The notes beneath the pieces were generated by a model that made no database searches, was not told the origin of the DNA, and saw nothing but the letters and a program-made list of their open reading frames with translations. 64,000 nucleotides of DNA from a virus, in the IMG/VR virus record IMGVR_UViG_3300020433_000743, positions 1-64,000 of that record; one strand, given 5' to 3'. Each line of letters opens with the position of its first letter. Positions within the stretch are counted from its first letter, which is position 1. A program made the position numbers and the translations under genes. This document shows, piece by piece, positions 1 through 6,629 of this stretch.

Positions 1-825
1 GAAGAAGTGAAGACTTCTTGAGTTGTTGAATGAAGCATACTGGAAGATAAGACGACCAAAGTAACCGTGTGCAGCTACTATGTTGTATGTTTCTTCTTCT
101 TGTCCGAACTTATAACCGTAGTTCTGAGACTCAAGCCCTGTAGTTTCTCTGATAAGAGATGATGTAACTAAAGAACCGTGCATTGCACTAAAGAGTGATC
201 CCCCAAACATACCTGCTACACCAGCCATATGGAATGGGTGCATTAGGATGTTATGCTCTGCTTGGAACACGAACATAAAGTTAAAGGTACCTGATATACC
301 TAAAGGCATACCATCAGAGAATGAACCCTGACCGAAAGGATACACTAGGAACACAGCAAATGCTGCTGATACTGGTGCTGAGTATGCTACACAGATCCAT
401 GGTCTCATACCTAGTCTGTATGATAATTCCCACTGTCTGCCCATGTAAGCAGAGATTCCGATTAGGAAGTGGAAGATTACCAACTGGTATGGGCCACCGT
501 TGTATAACCACTCGTCTACAGTTGCTGCTTCCCAGATTGGGTAGAAGTGTAGACCTATAGCGTTTGATGAAGGAACAACTGCACCTGAGATGATGTTGTT
601 ACCATATAAGAAAGAACCCGCTACTGGTTCTCTGATTCCGTCGATATCGACTGGAGGTGCTGCAATGAATGCAACGATGAAACATGCTGCTGCTGCGAGT
701 AAGCATGGAATCATGAGTACACCGAACCAACCAACGTAAATTCTGTTGTTTGTTGATGTTACCCATTCGCAGAACTGAGGCCATCCTTGTAAGATGCCTT
801 GTTCCCTTTTTGCTATTGTTGTCAT
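1..825 (-). CDS. psbA: Photosystem II D1 protein, 3' end outside window
   Basis: Encodes the first 275 residues of D1, the PSII core subunit that turns over fastest under light; phages carry it to keep PSII repaired during infection. The translation shows the usual N-terminus with the GWPQFCEW motif, the helix containing [11 protein letters not shown], the region holding the YZ tyrosine ([14 protein letters not shown], with the Asp of the Mn cluster) and the [10 protein letters not shown] stretch. The position equivalent to D1-130 is Gln (MGRQWELS), as in the low-light D1 isoform of cyanobacteria. The reading frame is open to base 1, so roughly the last 85 residues are missing. ATG at 825 is preceded by no clear Shine-Dalgarno; the structured leader listed next may govern initiation. 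Confidence 0.98.
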   Translation of the reverse strand, partial: MTTIAKREQGILQGWPQFCEWVTSTNNRIYVGWFGVLMIPCLLAAAACFIVAFIAAPPVDIDGIREPVAGSFLYGNNIISGAVVPSSNAIGLHFYPIWEAATVDEWLYNGGPYQLVIFHFLIGISAYMGRQWELSYRLGMRPWICVAYSAPVSAAFAVFLVYPFGQGSFSDGMPLGISGTFNFMFVFQAEHNILMHPFHMAGVAGMFGGSLFSAMHGSLVTSSLIRETTGLESQNYGYKFGQEEETYNIVAAHGYFGRLIFQYASFNNSRSLHFF

Positions 826-848
826 GAGGACGTAATTGAATTAATAAG

Positions 849-898
849 GCACAAAGGGTAGTGCGGTATTAATATTTCACCAATCCCTTCACTGGTGA
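849..898 (-). promoter_or_regulatory. psbA 5' leader with two hairpins and complementary loops
   Basis: On the minus strand hairpin 1 pairs TCACCA with TGGTGA (877-898) and hairpin 2 pairs GCAC with GTGC (849-864). The loop of the first contains AAGGG and the loop of the second contains CCCTT, which are exact complements (885-889 with 854-858), so a kissing interaction is possible. A TATAAT -10 box at 914-919 would start the RNA just before hairpin 1, though no good -35 is visible. psbA leaders with conserved structure (the PhotoRC motifs) are known in marine cyanobacteria and their phages; whether this is one of them is inference. Confidence 0.6.
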
Positions 899-1032
899 TA
901 TGAAAGACGAGGTATTATAGTGCCTACAGAGGTCTTGGTTGGGAGCACTTTGAAAGATGTTTAAATCAACATCCCTCCATTTATATATGTTAACAAATGT
1001 TTACATAAAAGTCAATAGGTATATATACTTAT

Positions 1033-1155
1033 TTACATATCGAATTCTTCTTTCATCATAGCCTTCATCATTACCACGAAGAGTGTGGTCAATGTGACAG
1101 TTCCTGCTGTTATCTCTAGGAACATAAGTAGGATGTTTGGTATGCTTAATGACAT
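1033..1155 (-). CDS. 40-residue single-helix membrane protein, unknown
   Basis: Starts with MSLSIPNILLMFLEI, has one hydrophobic segment over about residues 5-30 and ends in the acidic tail EEFDM. Its ATG overlaps the stop of the preceding micro-ORF (TAATG at 1153-1157), a sign of translational coupling. It lies between psbA and the hli genes, in a run of tiny membrane ORFs that may be accessory photosystem or thylakoid peptides. I do not recognise the family. Upstream of psbA no other gene separates them. Confidence 0.55.
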   Translation of the reverse strand: MSLSIPNILLMFLEITAGTVTLTTLFVVMMKAMMKEEFDM

Positions 1156-1256
1156 TAGATTAGTCCAAGAGATCCACATGTGATCCCTACTGTTAAAAAG
1201 AATATAAATTCAAACACGGGCATGAACCCTGCGTTCTTTATCATAAATTGAGTCAT
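1155..1256 (-). CDS. 33-residue single-helix membrane protein, unknown
   Basis: Begins MTQFMIKNAGF and has a hydrophobic segment rich in Phe and Leu from about residue 12 to the C-terminus, long enough to cross a membrane once. The stop overlaps the start of the next micro-ORF as TAATG, which favours both being real genes. No family recognised; size and topology resemble the small subunits of photosynthetic complexes, but I see no diagnostic residue. Confidence 0.5.
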   Translation of the reverse strand: MTQFMIKNAGFMPVFEFIFFLTVGITCGSLGLI

Positions 1257-1285
1257 TTGTGCTTGTGCTCCTCAGCGTTTTAGTT

Positions 1286-1366
1286 TTAGGAATATACTAC
1301 TTGAAGAATAGTATCACCGAATGCGATATATGCTCCAAGGACAGAGATGAAAATTGCTTGATACAT
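1286..1366 (-). CDS. 26-residue hydrophobic micro-ORF
   Basis: Begins MYQAIFISVLGAY and is hydrophobic throughout, consistent with one membrane helix. It is the first ORF after the promoter at 1390-1418, with a predicted start of transcription about 17 bases before the ATG. No Shine-Dalgarno is obvious and the length is near the limit of what can be claimed, so the call rests on the promoter, the position and the hydrophobic pattern. Confidence 0.4.
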   Translation of the reverse strand: MYQAIFISVLGAYIAFGDTILQVVYS

Positions 1367-1371
1367 GATAG

Positions 1372-1408
1372 GTAAAAATACTTATTAATATTATATAGGT
1401 ATTTTTAC
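1372..1408. repeat. Perfect 10-bp inverted repeat spanning a promoter
   Basis: GTAAAAATAC at 1372-1381 and GTATTTTTAC at 1399-1408 are exact reverse complements separated by 17 bases that include the -10 box. The arrangement fits an operator for a dimeric repressor, or a hairpin in a read-through transcript. Confidence 0.65.
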
Positions 1409-1418
1409 TCTCAGTCAA
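1390..1418 (-). promoter_or_regulatory. Host-type promoter TTGACT-17-TATAAT
   Basis: -35 TTGACT at 1413-1418 and -10 TATAAT at 1390-1395 with a 17-base spacer, pointing toward the micro-ORFs and psbA. The -35 overlaps the last codons of the 58-residue gene. One arm of a perfect 10-bp inverted repeat lies in the spacer and the other just past the predicted start site. Confidence 0.7.
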
Positions 1419-1591
1419 GCCTGTGCTCCCTGATACACAGGAGACATAAGACCACCACCTTCGTCGTCATCATCATCTCCATCGGATGCTCTCAAGATTA
1501 ACTCATAGAGAACAAGTGCAGCAAAAGGATAGAAACACCAAAGAACTGCGGTAAAAGGAGATATTGAATTTTCAGCGATGAGGCTGCCCAT
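1415..1591 (-). CDS. 58-residue membrane protein with acidic Gly-rich tail
   Basis: One membrane helix at about residues 12-32 (PFTAVLWCFYPFAALVLYEL), then a run of acidic residues (DGDDDDDE), GGG, and the C-terminal motif MSPVYQGAQA. The tail looks conserved and could dock on a partner at the membrane surface. It lies between the hli genes and the micro-ORFs leading to psbA, so a role at the thylakoid is likely but not shown. I have the impression of similar small proteins in marine picocyanobacteria but cannot name the family. Confidence 0.7.
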   Translation of the reverse strand: MGSLIAENSISPFTAVLWCFYPFAALVLYELILRASDGDDDDDEGGGLMSPVYQGAQA

Positions 1592-1636
1592 ATGTATTAA
1601 GATTTGTTGCGAATAATTATTTAGTTATGTAAAGTT

Positions 1637-1726
1637 TTACACCCACACCTGAGTCAGTGTGCTGAGTGTAGCAGCACACATAAAGATGTAGGGTACAACT
1701 TTGAAAGGTACAGGTGCTCTATTCAT
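1637..1726 (-). CDS. 29-residue membrane micro-protein coupled to hli
   Basis: Starts MNRAPVPFKVVPYIF and continues as one hydrophobic helix. Its ATG overlaps the stop of the preceding hli gene (TAATG at 1724-1728), exactly like the junctions among the hli genes. This places it in the same translationally coupled series. Function unknown; a thylakoid partner of the Hli proteins is a guess. Confidence 0.55.
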   Translation of the reverse strand: MNRAPVPFKVVPYIFMCAATLSTLTQVWV

Positions 1727-1896
1727 TACACAATACCTGGAATTAGTTGGCCAGTTGTAAGATATGCTCCTACTGCTGCGATAACTCCTAACATGGCGAA
1801 TCTACCATTGAGTTTCTCTGCTACAACCTTTTCTCTTTCGGGTTGTCTTCTAGTTTGTGTGACGTTTTCTACGTCTGCTGTTTTTGTTCCGAACAT
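1726..1896 (-). CDS. hli: High-light-inducible protein (Hli), 56 residues
   Basis: One-helix chlorophyll-binding protein of the LHC superfamily, which protects photosystems from excess light. It carries the signature EKLNGRFAMLG (Glu and Asn/Arg ligands of the ExxNGRxAMxG motif) followed by the hydrophobic helix and the phage-typical C-terminal TTGQLIPGIV. Start chosen at 1896 because the ATG overlaps the stop of the upstream hli in TAATG; a longer frame extends into that gene. Last of five tandem hli copies, with a longer charged N-terminus than its neighbours. Confidence 0.95.
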   Translation of the reverse strand: MFGTKTADVENVTQTRRQPEREKVVAEKLNGRFAMLGVIAAVGAYLTTGQLIPGIV

Positions 1897-2009
1897 TATA
1901 CTATACCTGGAATTAGTTGGCCTGTTGTTAAGTAAGTTCCGCATAGGAGAATGAATCCTAACATTGCGGGTCTTCCTACTGCTTTTTCAAAAATGTCTTT
2001 GTTGTTCAT
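1896..2009 (-). CDS. hli: Short high-light-inducible protein, 37 residues
   Basis: Hli helix with FEKAVGRPAMLGF replacing the usual EKxNGRxAMxG: the Asn is Val, so one chlorophyll ligand may be altered. Ends in the same TTGQLIPGIV as its downstream neighbour. Overlaps both neighbours by TAATG junctions. At 37 residues it is little more than the chlorophyll-binding helix and could act as a heterodimer partner of the other Hli copies. Confidence 0.9.
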   Translation of the reverse strand: MNNKDIFEKAVGRPAMLGFILLCGTYLTTGQLIPGIV

Positions 2010-2116
2010 TAAAAAATACCTGGTACGATTTGTCCTGTTGTTGCGTATGCTCCGACTGCTGCTACGAATCCTAGCATAGCCATCCATCCGTTAAACTTTT
2101 CTGCTTCTGGTGTCAT
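2009..2116 (-). CDS. hli: Short high-light-inducible protein, 35 residues
   Basis: Starts MTPEAEKFNGWMAMLG: the ExxNGxxAMLG motif is present but the Arg after Gly is Trp. Helix and C-terminal TTGQIVPGIF follow. Stop overlaps the next hli start (TAATG at 2007-2011). A 25-base gap separates it from the upstream hli, the only break in the coupled series. Confidence 0.9.
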   Translation of the reverse strand: MTPEAEKFNGWMAMLGFVAAVGAYATTGQIVPGIF

Positions 2117-2141
2117 TGTTTTGTCCTGTGTGTGAATTGAA

Positions 2142-2267
2142 TTAAAATAAGCCTGGTGCTATCCATCCGAATAGACCATAATTGATTGTGCCGATTACTA
2201 AACCGAGCATTGCGAGACGACCATTGACCTTCTCTGCATATTTCCAGTACTTGTGTGTAGTATCCAT
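2142..2267 (-). CDS. hli: High-light-inducible protein, 41 residues
   Basis: Contains AEKVNGRLAMLGLVIG, a complete Hli motif, but the C-terminal part (NYGLFGWIAPGLF) differs from the TTGQxxPG ending of its neighbours, so it is a different Hli subtype rather than a recent duplicate. ATG overlaps the upstream stop as TAATG at 2265-2269. Confidence 0.93.
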   Translation of the reverse strand: MDTTHKYWKYAEKVNGRLAMLGLVIGTINYGLFGWIAPGLF

Positions 2268-2464
2268 TAGAATACACCTGGAATTATTTGTCCTGTGGTA
2301 ACGTATGCACCTAGCAGTGCTACGAATCCAATCATTGCCCAACGACCATTTACTTTCTCAGCGTTTTCTGGATAACTCTTATAGTCGATAGACTCATCAA
2401 CGTATGAGAGTGTTTCTGTTGGGTACATGTTCTGGCGACCACCGCCTTCTGTAACTGTTGTCAT
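2267..2464 (-). CDS. hli: High-light-inducible protein, 65 residues
   Basis: First gene of the hli series, with a 35-residue polar N-terminal extension before the motif AEKVNGRWAMIG and the TTGQIIPGVF ending. Transcription should start about 20 bases upstream from the promoter at 2491-2519. Five Hli copies in a row suggest selection for several Hli dimer types or for high dosage. Confidence 0.95.
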   Translation of the reverse strand: MTTVTEGGGRQNMYPTETLSYVDESIDYKSYPENAEKVNGRWAMIGFVALLGAYVTTGQIIPGVF

Positions 2465-2490
2465 TGTGCTTTATTAAGAACTGTAACAAT

Positions 2491-2519
2491 ATTATATAGG
2501 AAATCTTAAATTTTGTAAA
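2491..2519 (-). promoter_or_regulatory. Host-type promoter TTTACA-17-TATAAT for the hli operon
   Basis: -35 TTTACA at 2514-2519, 17-base spacer, -10 TATAAT at 2491-2496, start of RNA near 2484 and ATG of the first hli at 2464. A perfect -10 and 5/6 match at -35 fit recognition by the cyanobacterial primary sigma factor, so early expression is expected. Confidence 0.7.
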
Positions 2520-2556
2520 GTTTCTTAACAATTGATTTTGTAGGGGAAACCGAACA

Positions 2557-2581
2557 CAATAAAGGGGATCTTATGATCCCC
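2557..2581 (-). terminator. Hairpin terminator of the glycan operon
   Basis: Perfect 7-bp stem GGGGATC/GATCCCC with a 4-base loop (2564-2581), starting 8 bases after the GT25 stop codon and followed on the minus strand by TTTATT. It separates the long glycan operon from the hli promoter. The U-tract is short, so termination may be partial. Confidence 0.65.
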
Positions 2582-2588
2582 ATAAATT

Positions 2589-3377
2589 TTACTTATTTTC
2601 AAAACCTGGCGGGAGTCTCCCTGCGTACGGATCATAATCGAATACTTGTGGCCAATTGTCTATAGTGTTTGCATCATTTCTCCAGAAGTTCCACATACCT
2701 GTATGACTAGATCTATGAAACACATCCAAATGTTCTGCATGGATAGTAGATCCTAATTCAATCTTGTATAGGAACAAAGGAATAGCAAACGTATTACCAG
2801 AGTTATAAATCAAATCATCTGCAACTGCTCTTGGTTTAACACCTTGATCGAGTTTGTACTTATCTCCTCTACAATGTAACCTCACAAGTTTCTCTGCATG
2901 ATGTCTGGTAATAATATAACATGCTGTAGAAAAATCATTAACAAATCTTCTATGCAGTTGTAAACTGATCTGTGCAGGATTAATAATTGCTAACTGAACA
3001 ACATCAAAATCATATGGTAGTTTTGCTTGAAAGTCTTTCCATTCAAATGGCCAATACTGAACAGTTGAAATATCACAATCATCTTCCATCATAATTGCAT
3101 ATGGATCACCTGTTTCTAAGAACATCTTCATTGCATTGAGATGTGAGGTAACACATCCTATCTCACCACCAGACATCAGATCAGGATATCTACCTTTTAA
3201 GATACCACCTAGATCATCCTCTCTTCCATCATATGCAGATACACGAGTATAATTTTCTACCTGCCAGTAATTCAACATACTCTCTGCAGCAGCCCACCTA
3301 CTTACCTGATCATCAAGATTAATCACATATACATGTGGAATACCTTTTAGTTTAAATGCTGCTTTATTCTTTTCCAT
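2589..3377 (-). CDS. Glycosyltransferase family 25 (LPS-type)
   Basis: 262 residues, the full GT25 domain length. Shows the family start (HVYVINLDDQVSRW), the GEIGCVTSHLNAM motif near residues 71-83 and the acidic metal-binding motif MMEDDCDI near 97-103. GT25 enzymes add galactose or glucose to lipooligosaccharide or to hydroxylysine. Last gene of the glycan operon; overlaps the upstream gene by 14 bases. A role in altering host surface LPS or glycosylating virion proteins is inferred from the operon. Confidence 0.85.
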   Translation of the reverse strand: MEKNKAAFKLKGIPHVYVINLDDQVSRWAAAESMLNYWQVENYTRVSAYDGREDDLGGILKGRYPDLMSGGEIGCVTSHLNAMKMFLETGDPYAIMMEDDCDISTVQYWPFEWKDFQAKLPYDFDVVQLAIINPAQISLQLHRRFVNDFSTACYIITRHHAEKLVRLHCRGDKYKLDQGVKPRAVADDLIYNSGNTFAIPLFLYKIELGSTIHAEHLDVFHRSSHTGMWNFWRNDANTIDNWPQVFDYDPYAGRLPPGFENK

Positions 3378-3639
3378 CTTCGTCAGGTCTTTTGATTTTG
3401 TTCAACTCATTCAAAACATGAATCATTTCTTCTTGCAATCTTTCAATTCTCTGGTTAGCAGATTCAAGTTGTGAGTGTATGAAAGATGATTCATCTACAT
3501 CATCATCTTGTTCATCAAAGATACTATCTACTGGTCTATCATAATAGGGGTATAACCAGTTCTCAATCTCATGTACAATGACCCAGATTATCTCATGGAT
3601 ACCAAAGAAGAATCTTTTTATTTTTTTAATTAATCTCAT
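3364..3639 (-). CDS. Coiled-coil protein, unknown
   Basis: 91 residues: a basic N-terminus (MRLIKKIKRFFFG) and aromatic amphipathic segment that may bind a membrane, then an acidic stretch and a heptad-like region (about residues 55-85, IERLQEEMIHVLNELNK). Start at 3639 makes a TAATG overlap with the upstream GT6 gene. Position between two glycosyltransferases suggests an adaptor that holds them at the membrane; that is inference. Confidence 0.65.
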   Translation of the reverse strand: MRLIKKIKRFFFGIHEIIWVIVHEIENWLYPYYDRPVDSIFDEQDDDVDESSFIHSQLESANQRIERLQEEMIHVLNELNKIKRPDEDGKE

Positions 3640-4382
3640 TACCATTGGAAGTTGTTTAACGATTTATTATCTTTGTGAAGATGCATCATCTTATTAGGGA
3701 AGTTGCAATGTTGTTTGAACATCTCAGGATAAGCATAGTCAGGCATAAGAGTATGTACATCCTTTCTATGAGTAAGGAAGAATTTGTTTAGATAACTCTC
3801 CTCATAATATTGACCTACAGAATCTCTAGGAATATCTTCCTTAGTCCATTGGTCTATCTGACGCATCATATCAAATACATATGGTATCTTACCACCCCAT
3901 AGGCAACCTTGCCAGTACACATTCATATCAATAATATCATCACCAACATATGCGTTTGATCTTTGATTTCTATCATAAGAGCCAGGTGCTTGATGATGAG
4001 GCATCATTCCTAAGTAATGACATGGATGATGAACACCAAAATATTTTTTAGAATCATTGAAGAACTCATCATAATCAATTTTTTCTTGTGTGTATAGATC
4101 AGCATCTACAGATACCAACCAATCATAATCAGAAACTAGTTTTTCAATTTTTAATATCTCTTCAAAAGTTTTATAAAAAGTTTCTGGAAATCCATAGTGT
4201 GGTATCTCCATCAATGTAATATTATCTGGTGTACCCTCTAGTTCAGCATCAGTAAAAACAAAATACTGCTTCTCCATATCAGGTAGAAAATATTTTTCTA
4301 ACCTTTCATACCATTCAGATAAAAATTCAGCATAGGATTCTGTACCCCAGAATGTAATTGCTACCTTATTAATTTTTTTCAT
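3639..4382 (-). CDS. Glycosyltransferase family 6 (ABO/alpha-Gal type)
   Basis: Retaining GT of the family that includes human ABO transferases. Family features in order: VAITFWG at the start, a VSVDADLYT segment with DAD at residues 93-95 in the DXD position, FGVHHPCHY, the acceptor region VYWQGCLWGG, and YYEESYLNKFFL followed by LMPDYAYPE, matching the ESxLNKyf...LsPEY motif. Vertebrate GT6 enzymes use DXD and Mn2+, while most bacterial members have NXN, so a DXD phage member is notable. Product would be an alpha-1,3-linked Gal or GalNAc. Overlaps its upstream neighbour by 4 bases. Confidence 0.85.
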   Translation of the reverse strand: MKKINKVAITFWGTESYAEFLSEWYERLEKYFLPDMEKQYFVFTDAELEGTPDNITLMEIPHYGFPETFYKTFEEILKIEKLVSDYDWLVSVDADLYTQEKIDYDEFFNDSKKYFGVHHPCHYLGMMPHHQAPGSYDRNQRSNAYVGDDIIDMNVYWQGCLWGGKIPYVFDMMRQIDQWTKEDIPRDSVGQYYEESYLNKFFLTHRKDVHTLMPDYAYPEMFKQHCNFPNKMMHLHKDNKSLNNFQW

Positions 4383-5176
4383 AATAAGTACCCTCTATCC
4401 CATTGATACAGTGATTCAGCCTTTGAAGGGTCAATACTTATAGTTGTTTTTTCCTTTCCTTTTTGGTTTATTTTAATATTCAAAGATCCTCTCTCCGATA
4501 CCTTTCCTATTATATCACATATTGATAGAGATTGACCACCCACCAGAAATAGTTGATGATATTTGGGGGAATCGTGATGAATCACCTTTAATATAAGAGT
4601 CACTAAATCATCTACATGAATCAAATCAATTTCACTTTTTAAGTTAGCATATATTTCTGTAGTTCTATTAGTGTTGAGAGAACTTATTAATTTATCCACC
4701 AAACCATTGACCCTATGCTCATCTATATCACCACCCCATACGTTAGAAACTCTAAGTACAACTGATTTACATGGAGAACTCATTTCAAGTTCCTGTTCCA
4801 CCCGTAATTTAGCCTGTCCATATAAAGTACGAGGACATGGGTTTGAACTTTCTTTTACCCAAGTCTGATTTTGATGCATGTCTCCTGCAGTAGATACAAA
4901 TATAATTTTGCCTTCGGGATTCTTCTCATGAAACTTTTGAAATAATATTTCACTATTAACAATGTCTAATTTAGTTTGATCCATAACACTTGTACGAGTG
5001 TTGGATGACCACCCTAAGTGAACTAGACAAGGAGGTTCTAGATGATCGTCTATAAAGATATCTTCTCTCTCTTTTCTTAAATCTCTATATGTGATAGTCT
5101 TTACTTCAAAATTATTTTTACAGAATTGTTGGAGTCTAGTTCCAATTAAACCACTAGCACCTGTAAGATAAATCAT
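4379..5176 (-). CDS. NAD(P)-dependent sugar epimerase/reductase (extended SDR)
   Basis: 265 residues with the nucleotide-binding start YLTGASGLIG and catalytic YGQAK (YxxxK). Start placed at 5176, giving an ATGA overlap with the upstream stop; a longer frame with seven extra residues lies inside that gene. The operon has rmlA, rmlB and rmlC but no obvious rmlD; this protein, of RmlD-like size, could be the missing 4-keto reductase. Substrate cannot be read from sequence. Confidence 0.8.
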   Translation of the reverse strand: MIYLTGASGLIGTRLQQFCKNNFEVKTITYRDLRKEREDIFIDDHLEPPCLVHLGWSSNTRTSVMDQTKLDIVNSEILFQKFHEKNPEGKIIFVSTAGDMHQNQTWVKESSNPCPRTLYGQAKLRVEQELEMSSPCKSVVLRVSNVWGGDIDEHRVNGLVDKLISSLNTNRTTEIYANLKSEIDLIHVDDLVTLILKVIHHDSPKYHQLFLVGGQSLSICDIIGKVSERGSLNIKINQKGKEKTTISIDPSKAESLYQWDRGYLL

Positions 5177-5973
5177 ATAACCTCCCAATGTGGACAATAC
5201 AAATCAGATGTATCTTTATTATCTGGGAACCAATTCTTAGGTGCAATAACTTTTCCACTATTACCTAACCAAGCTGCCCACCAAGAGAAACTTGAGTTAC
5301 CTATAATATAATCAGTACACATAGTCATAAGACACATATCAATATACCCATCATCATTCTCAGAAATCAAAAACCTATCATCCTCAAACAAAGGTTGTTC
5401 AAGACACCATTTAGAATCATCAGAAAATACTATTACCTGTGTGTTCTCTGAAAATTTAGAGAGTGCTTCTTTATAATAATCTAATCCAACAAACTGATGA
5501 TTAGGATTAGTAAGATAATCTGTTCTGCGAATATGTAACCCTATTACTCTACCACCTTCTAAGAATCCTTGCATCATATCGTCACAAGGTGTTAATATTT
5601 CATCACGAAACTCAAAATCTCTACGAATAGTTTCTTCTACATTCTTAAAATATTTTTCACTCTGAAAGAATCCCCATAAAGATACCCAATCACCTACATT
5701 AAATATTTTTTCATCAAAATTAAATCCACTCTCAGGAACTACAGGTCTTTTATCATCAATGAATTGAATATTAAAATCATTTACTGATTCCATTTTAAAG
5801 CAATCAAACAATTCAGTCTTAAGCATATTACCTAGACCATCATCAACTTCATTATCCCATTTTGGTAAACAGAAATTTGTATTATTGTTTGCAGCAATAC
5901 CTCTGAGTGCAGCATACTGAAACATCTGATTCCCTATTCTTCCTAGTCTTCCTAAGTGATTAAATCCGATCAT
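5173..5973 (-). CDS. Alpha-1,2-fucosyltransferase (GT11)
   Basis: 266 residues. N-terminal LGRIGNQMFQYAA is the GT11 donor-site start and GLHIRRTDY near residue 145-153 is the HxRRxD GDP-fucose motif; the NSSFSWWAAWL segment near the C-terminus is also typical. It transfers fucose from GDP-fucose, which Gmd and Fcl encoded in the same operon would supply. Overlaps both neighbours by 4 bases. Fucosylation of LPS O-antigen or tail components is the likely role. Confidence 0.92.
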   Translation of the reverse strand: MIGFNHLGRLGRIGNQMFQYAALRGIAANNNTNFCLPKWDNEVDDGLGNMLKTELFDCFKMESVNDFNIQFIDDKRPVVPESGFNFDEKIFNVGDWVSLWGFFQSEKYFKNVEETIRRDFEFRDEILTPCDDMMQGFLEGGRVIGLHIRRTDYLTNPNHQFVGLDYYKEALSKFSENTQVIVFSDDSKWCLEQPLFEDDRFLISENDDGYIDMCLMTMCTDYIIGNSSFSWWAAWLGNSGKVIAPKNWFPDNKDTSDLYCPHWEVI

Positions 5974-6629
5974 GAATTAAACCCCTTCTTATCAAGACCC
6001 ATTGTTCTATAACCAATCCTATCCATATTTTGTTTTTGATCATACTGTAAGAAACATCCTAACATATATTTTGCGTAACCGTTTTTAGGTGGTCTTCCTC
6101 TATGTAGATATGTCCATGCAACAGGAAATAAAGCCAATGTTCCTGTCTCAACTTTTGTTCTAAAATTTAATTGTGGGAACTCTGTCTCTCCATCATCAAA
6201 ATCATCATTCAAATAACATACCAATGCTAAGAATCTCTTTGCAGTATCAGCATTACCTACATCTACGTGAGTATCATGTTGTTGGTCTGTATCACATAAG
6301 AATCTTTTGATTCTAAGATTTTCATATCTAAATGTTCTAGGCCATTGATGCTTATGAAGATTACAATCCTTCTGATACTGACCAATTTGTGCTTGAAATC
6401 TTGCAATGACCTGTTGAAATGGTTCATTAAATTCCTGATGCTGCATGATATCAAGTCTCTGACAGTTGCAAGCACCACAAGTTTTAACACCTTGTGAGTT
6501 ATAACAAATGCTCATTCTTTTTATTCTTTCTTCTTGCTCAGCCCATAATTTTTCATAGGTATCTATCATCTGTTTACACAGATCTCTGGGAAGTACATTT
6601 CTATAAACTTTAATAAACTGTGCTTCCAT
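5970..6629 (-). CDS. 2OG-Fe(II) dioxygenase, prolyl-4-hydroxylase type
   Basis: 219 residues. Metal triad visible as H121-x-D123 (THVDVGN) and a distal His near 176 (YLHRGRPP), with the FDDGETEFP segment typical of phage P4H-like enzymes. Uses 2-oxoglutarate and O2 to hydroxylate a protein or small molecule. Start at 6629 overlaps the upstream stop as TAATG; the longer frame begins inside the upstream gene. In a glycan operon it could hydroxylate a sugar or the Lys/Pro that a GT25 enzyme then glycosylates. Confidence 0.85.
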   Translation of the reverse strand: MEAQFIKVYRNVLPRDLCKQMIDTYEKLWAEQEERIKRMSICYNSQGVKTCGACNCQRLDIMQHQEFNEPFQQVIARFQAQIGQYQKDCNLHKHQWPRTFRYENLRIKRFLCDTDQQHDTHVDVGNADTAKRFLALVCYLNDDFDDGETEFPQLNFRTKVETGTLALFPVAWTYLHRGRPPKNGYAKYMLGCFLQYDQKQNMDRIGYRTMGLDKKGFNS

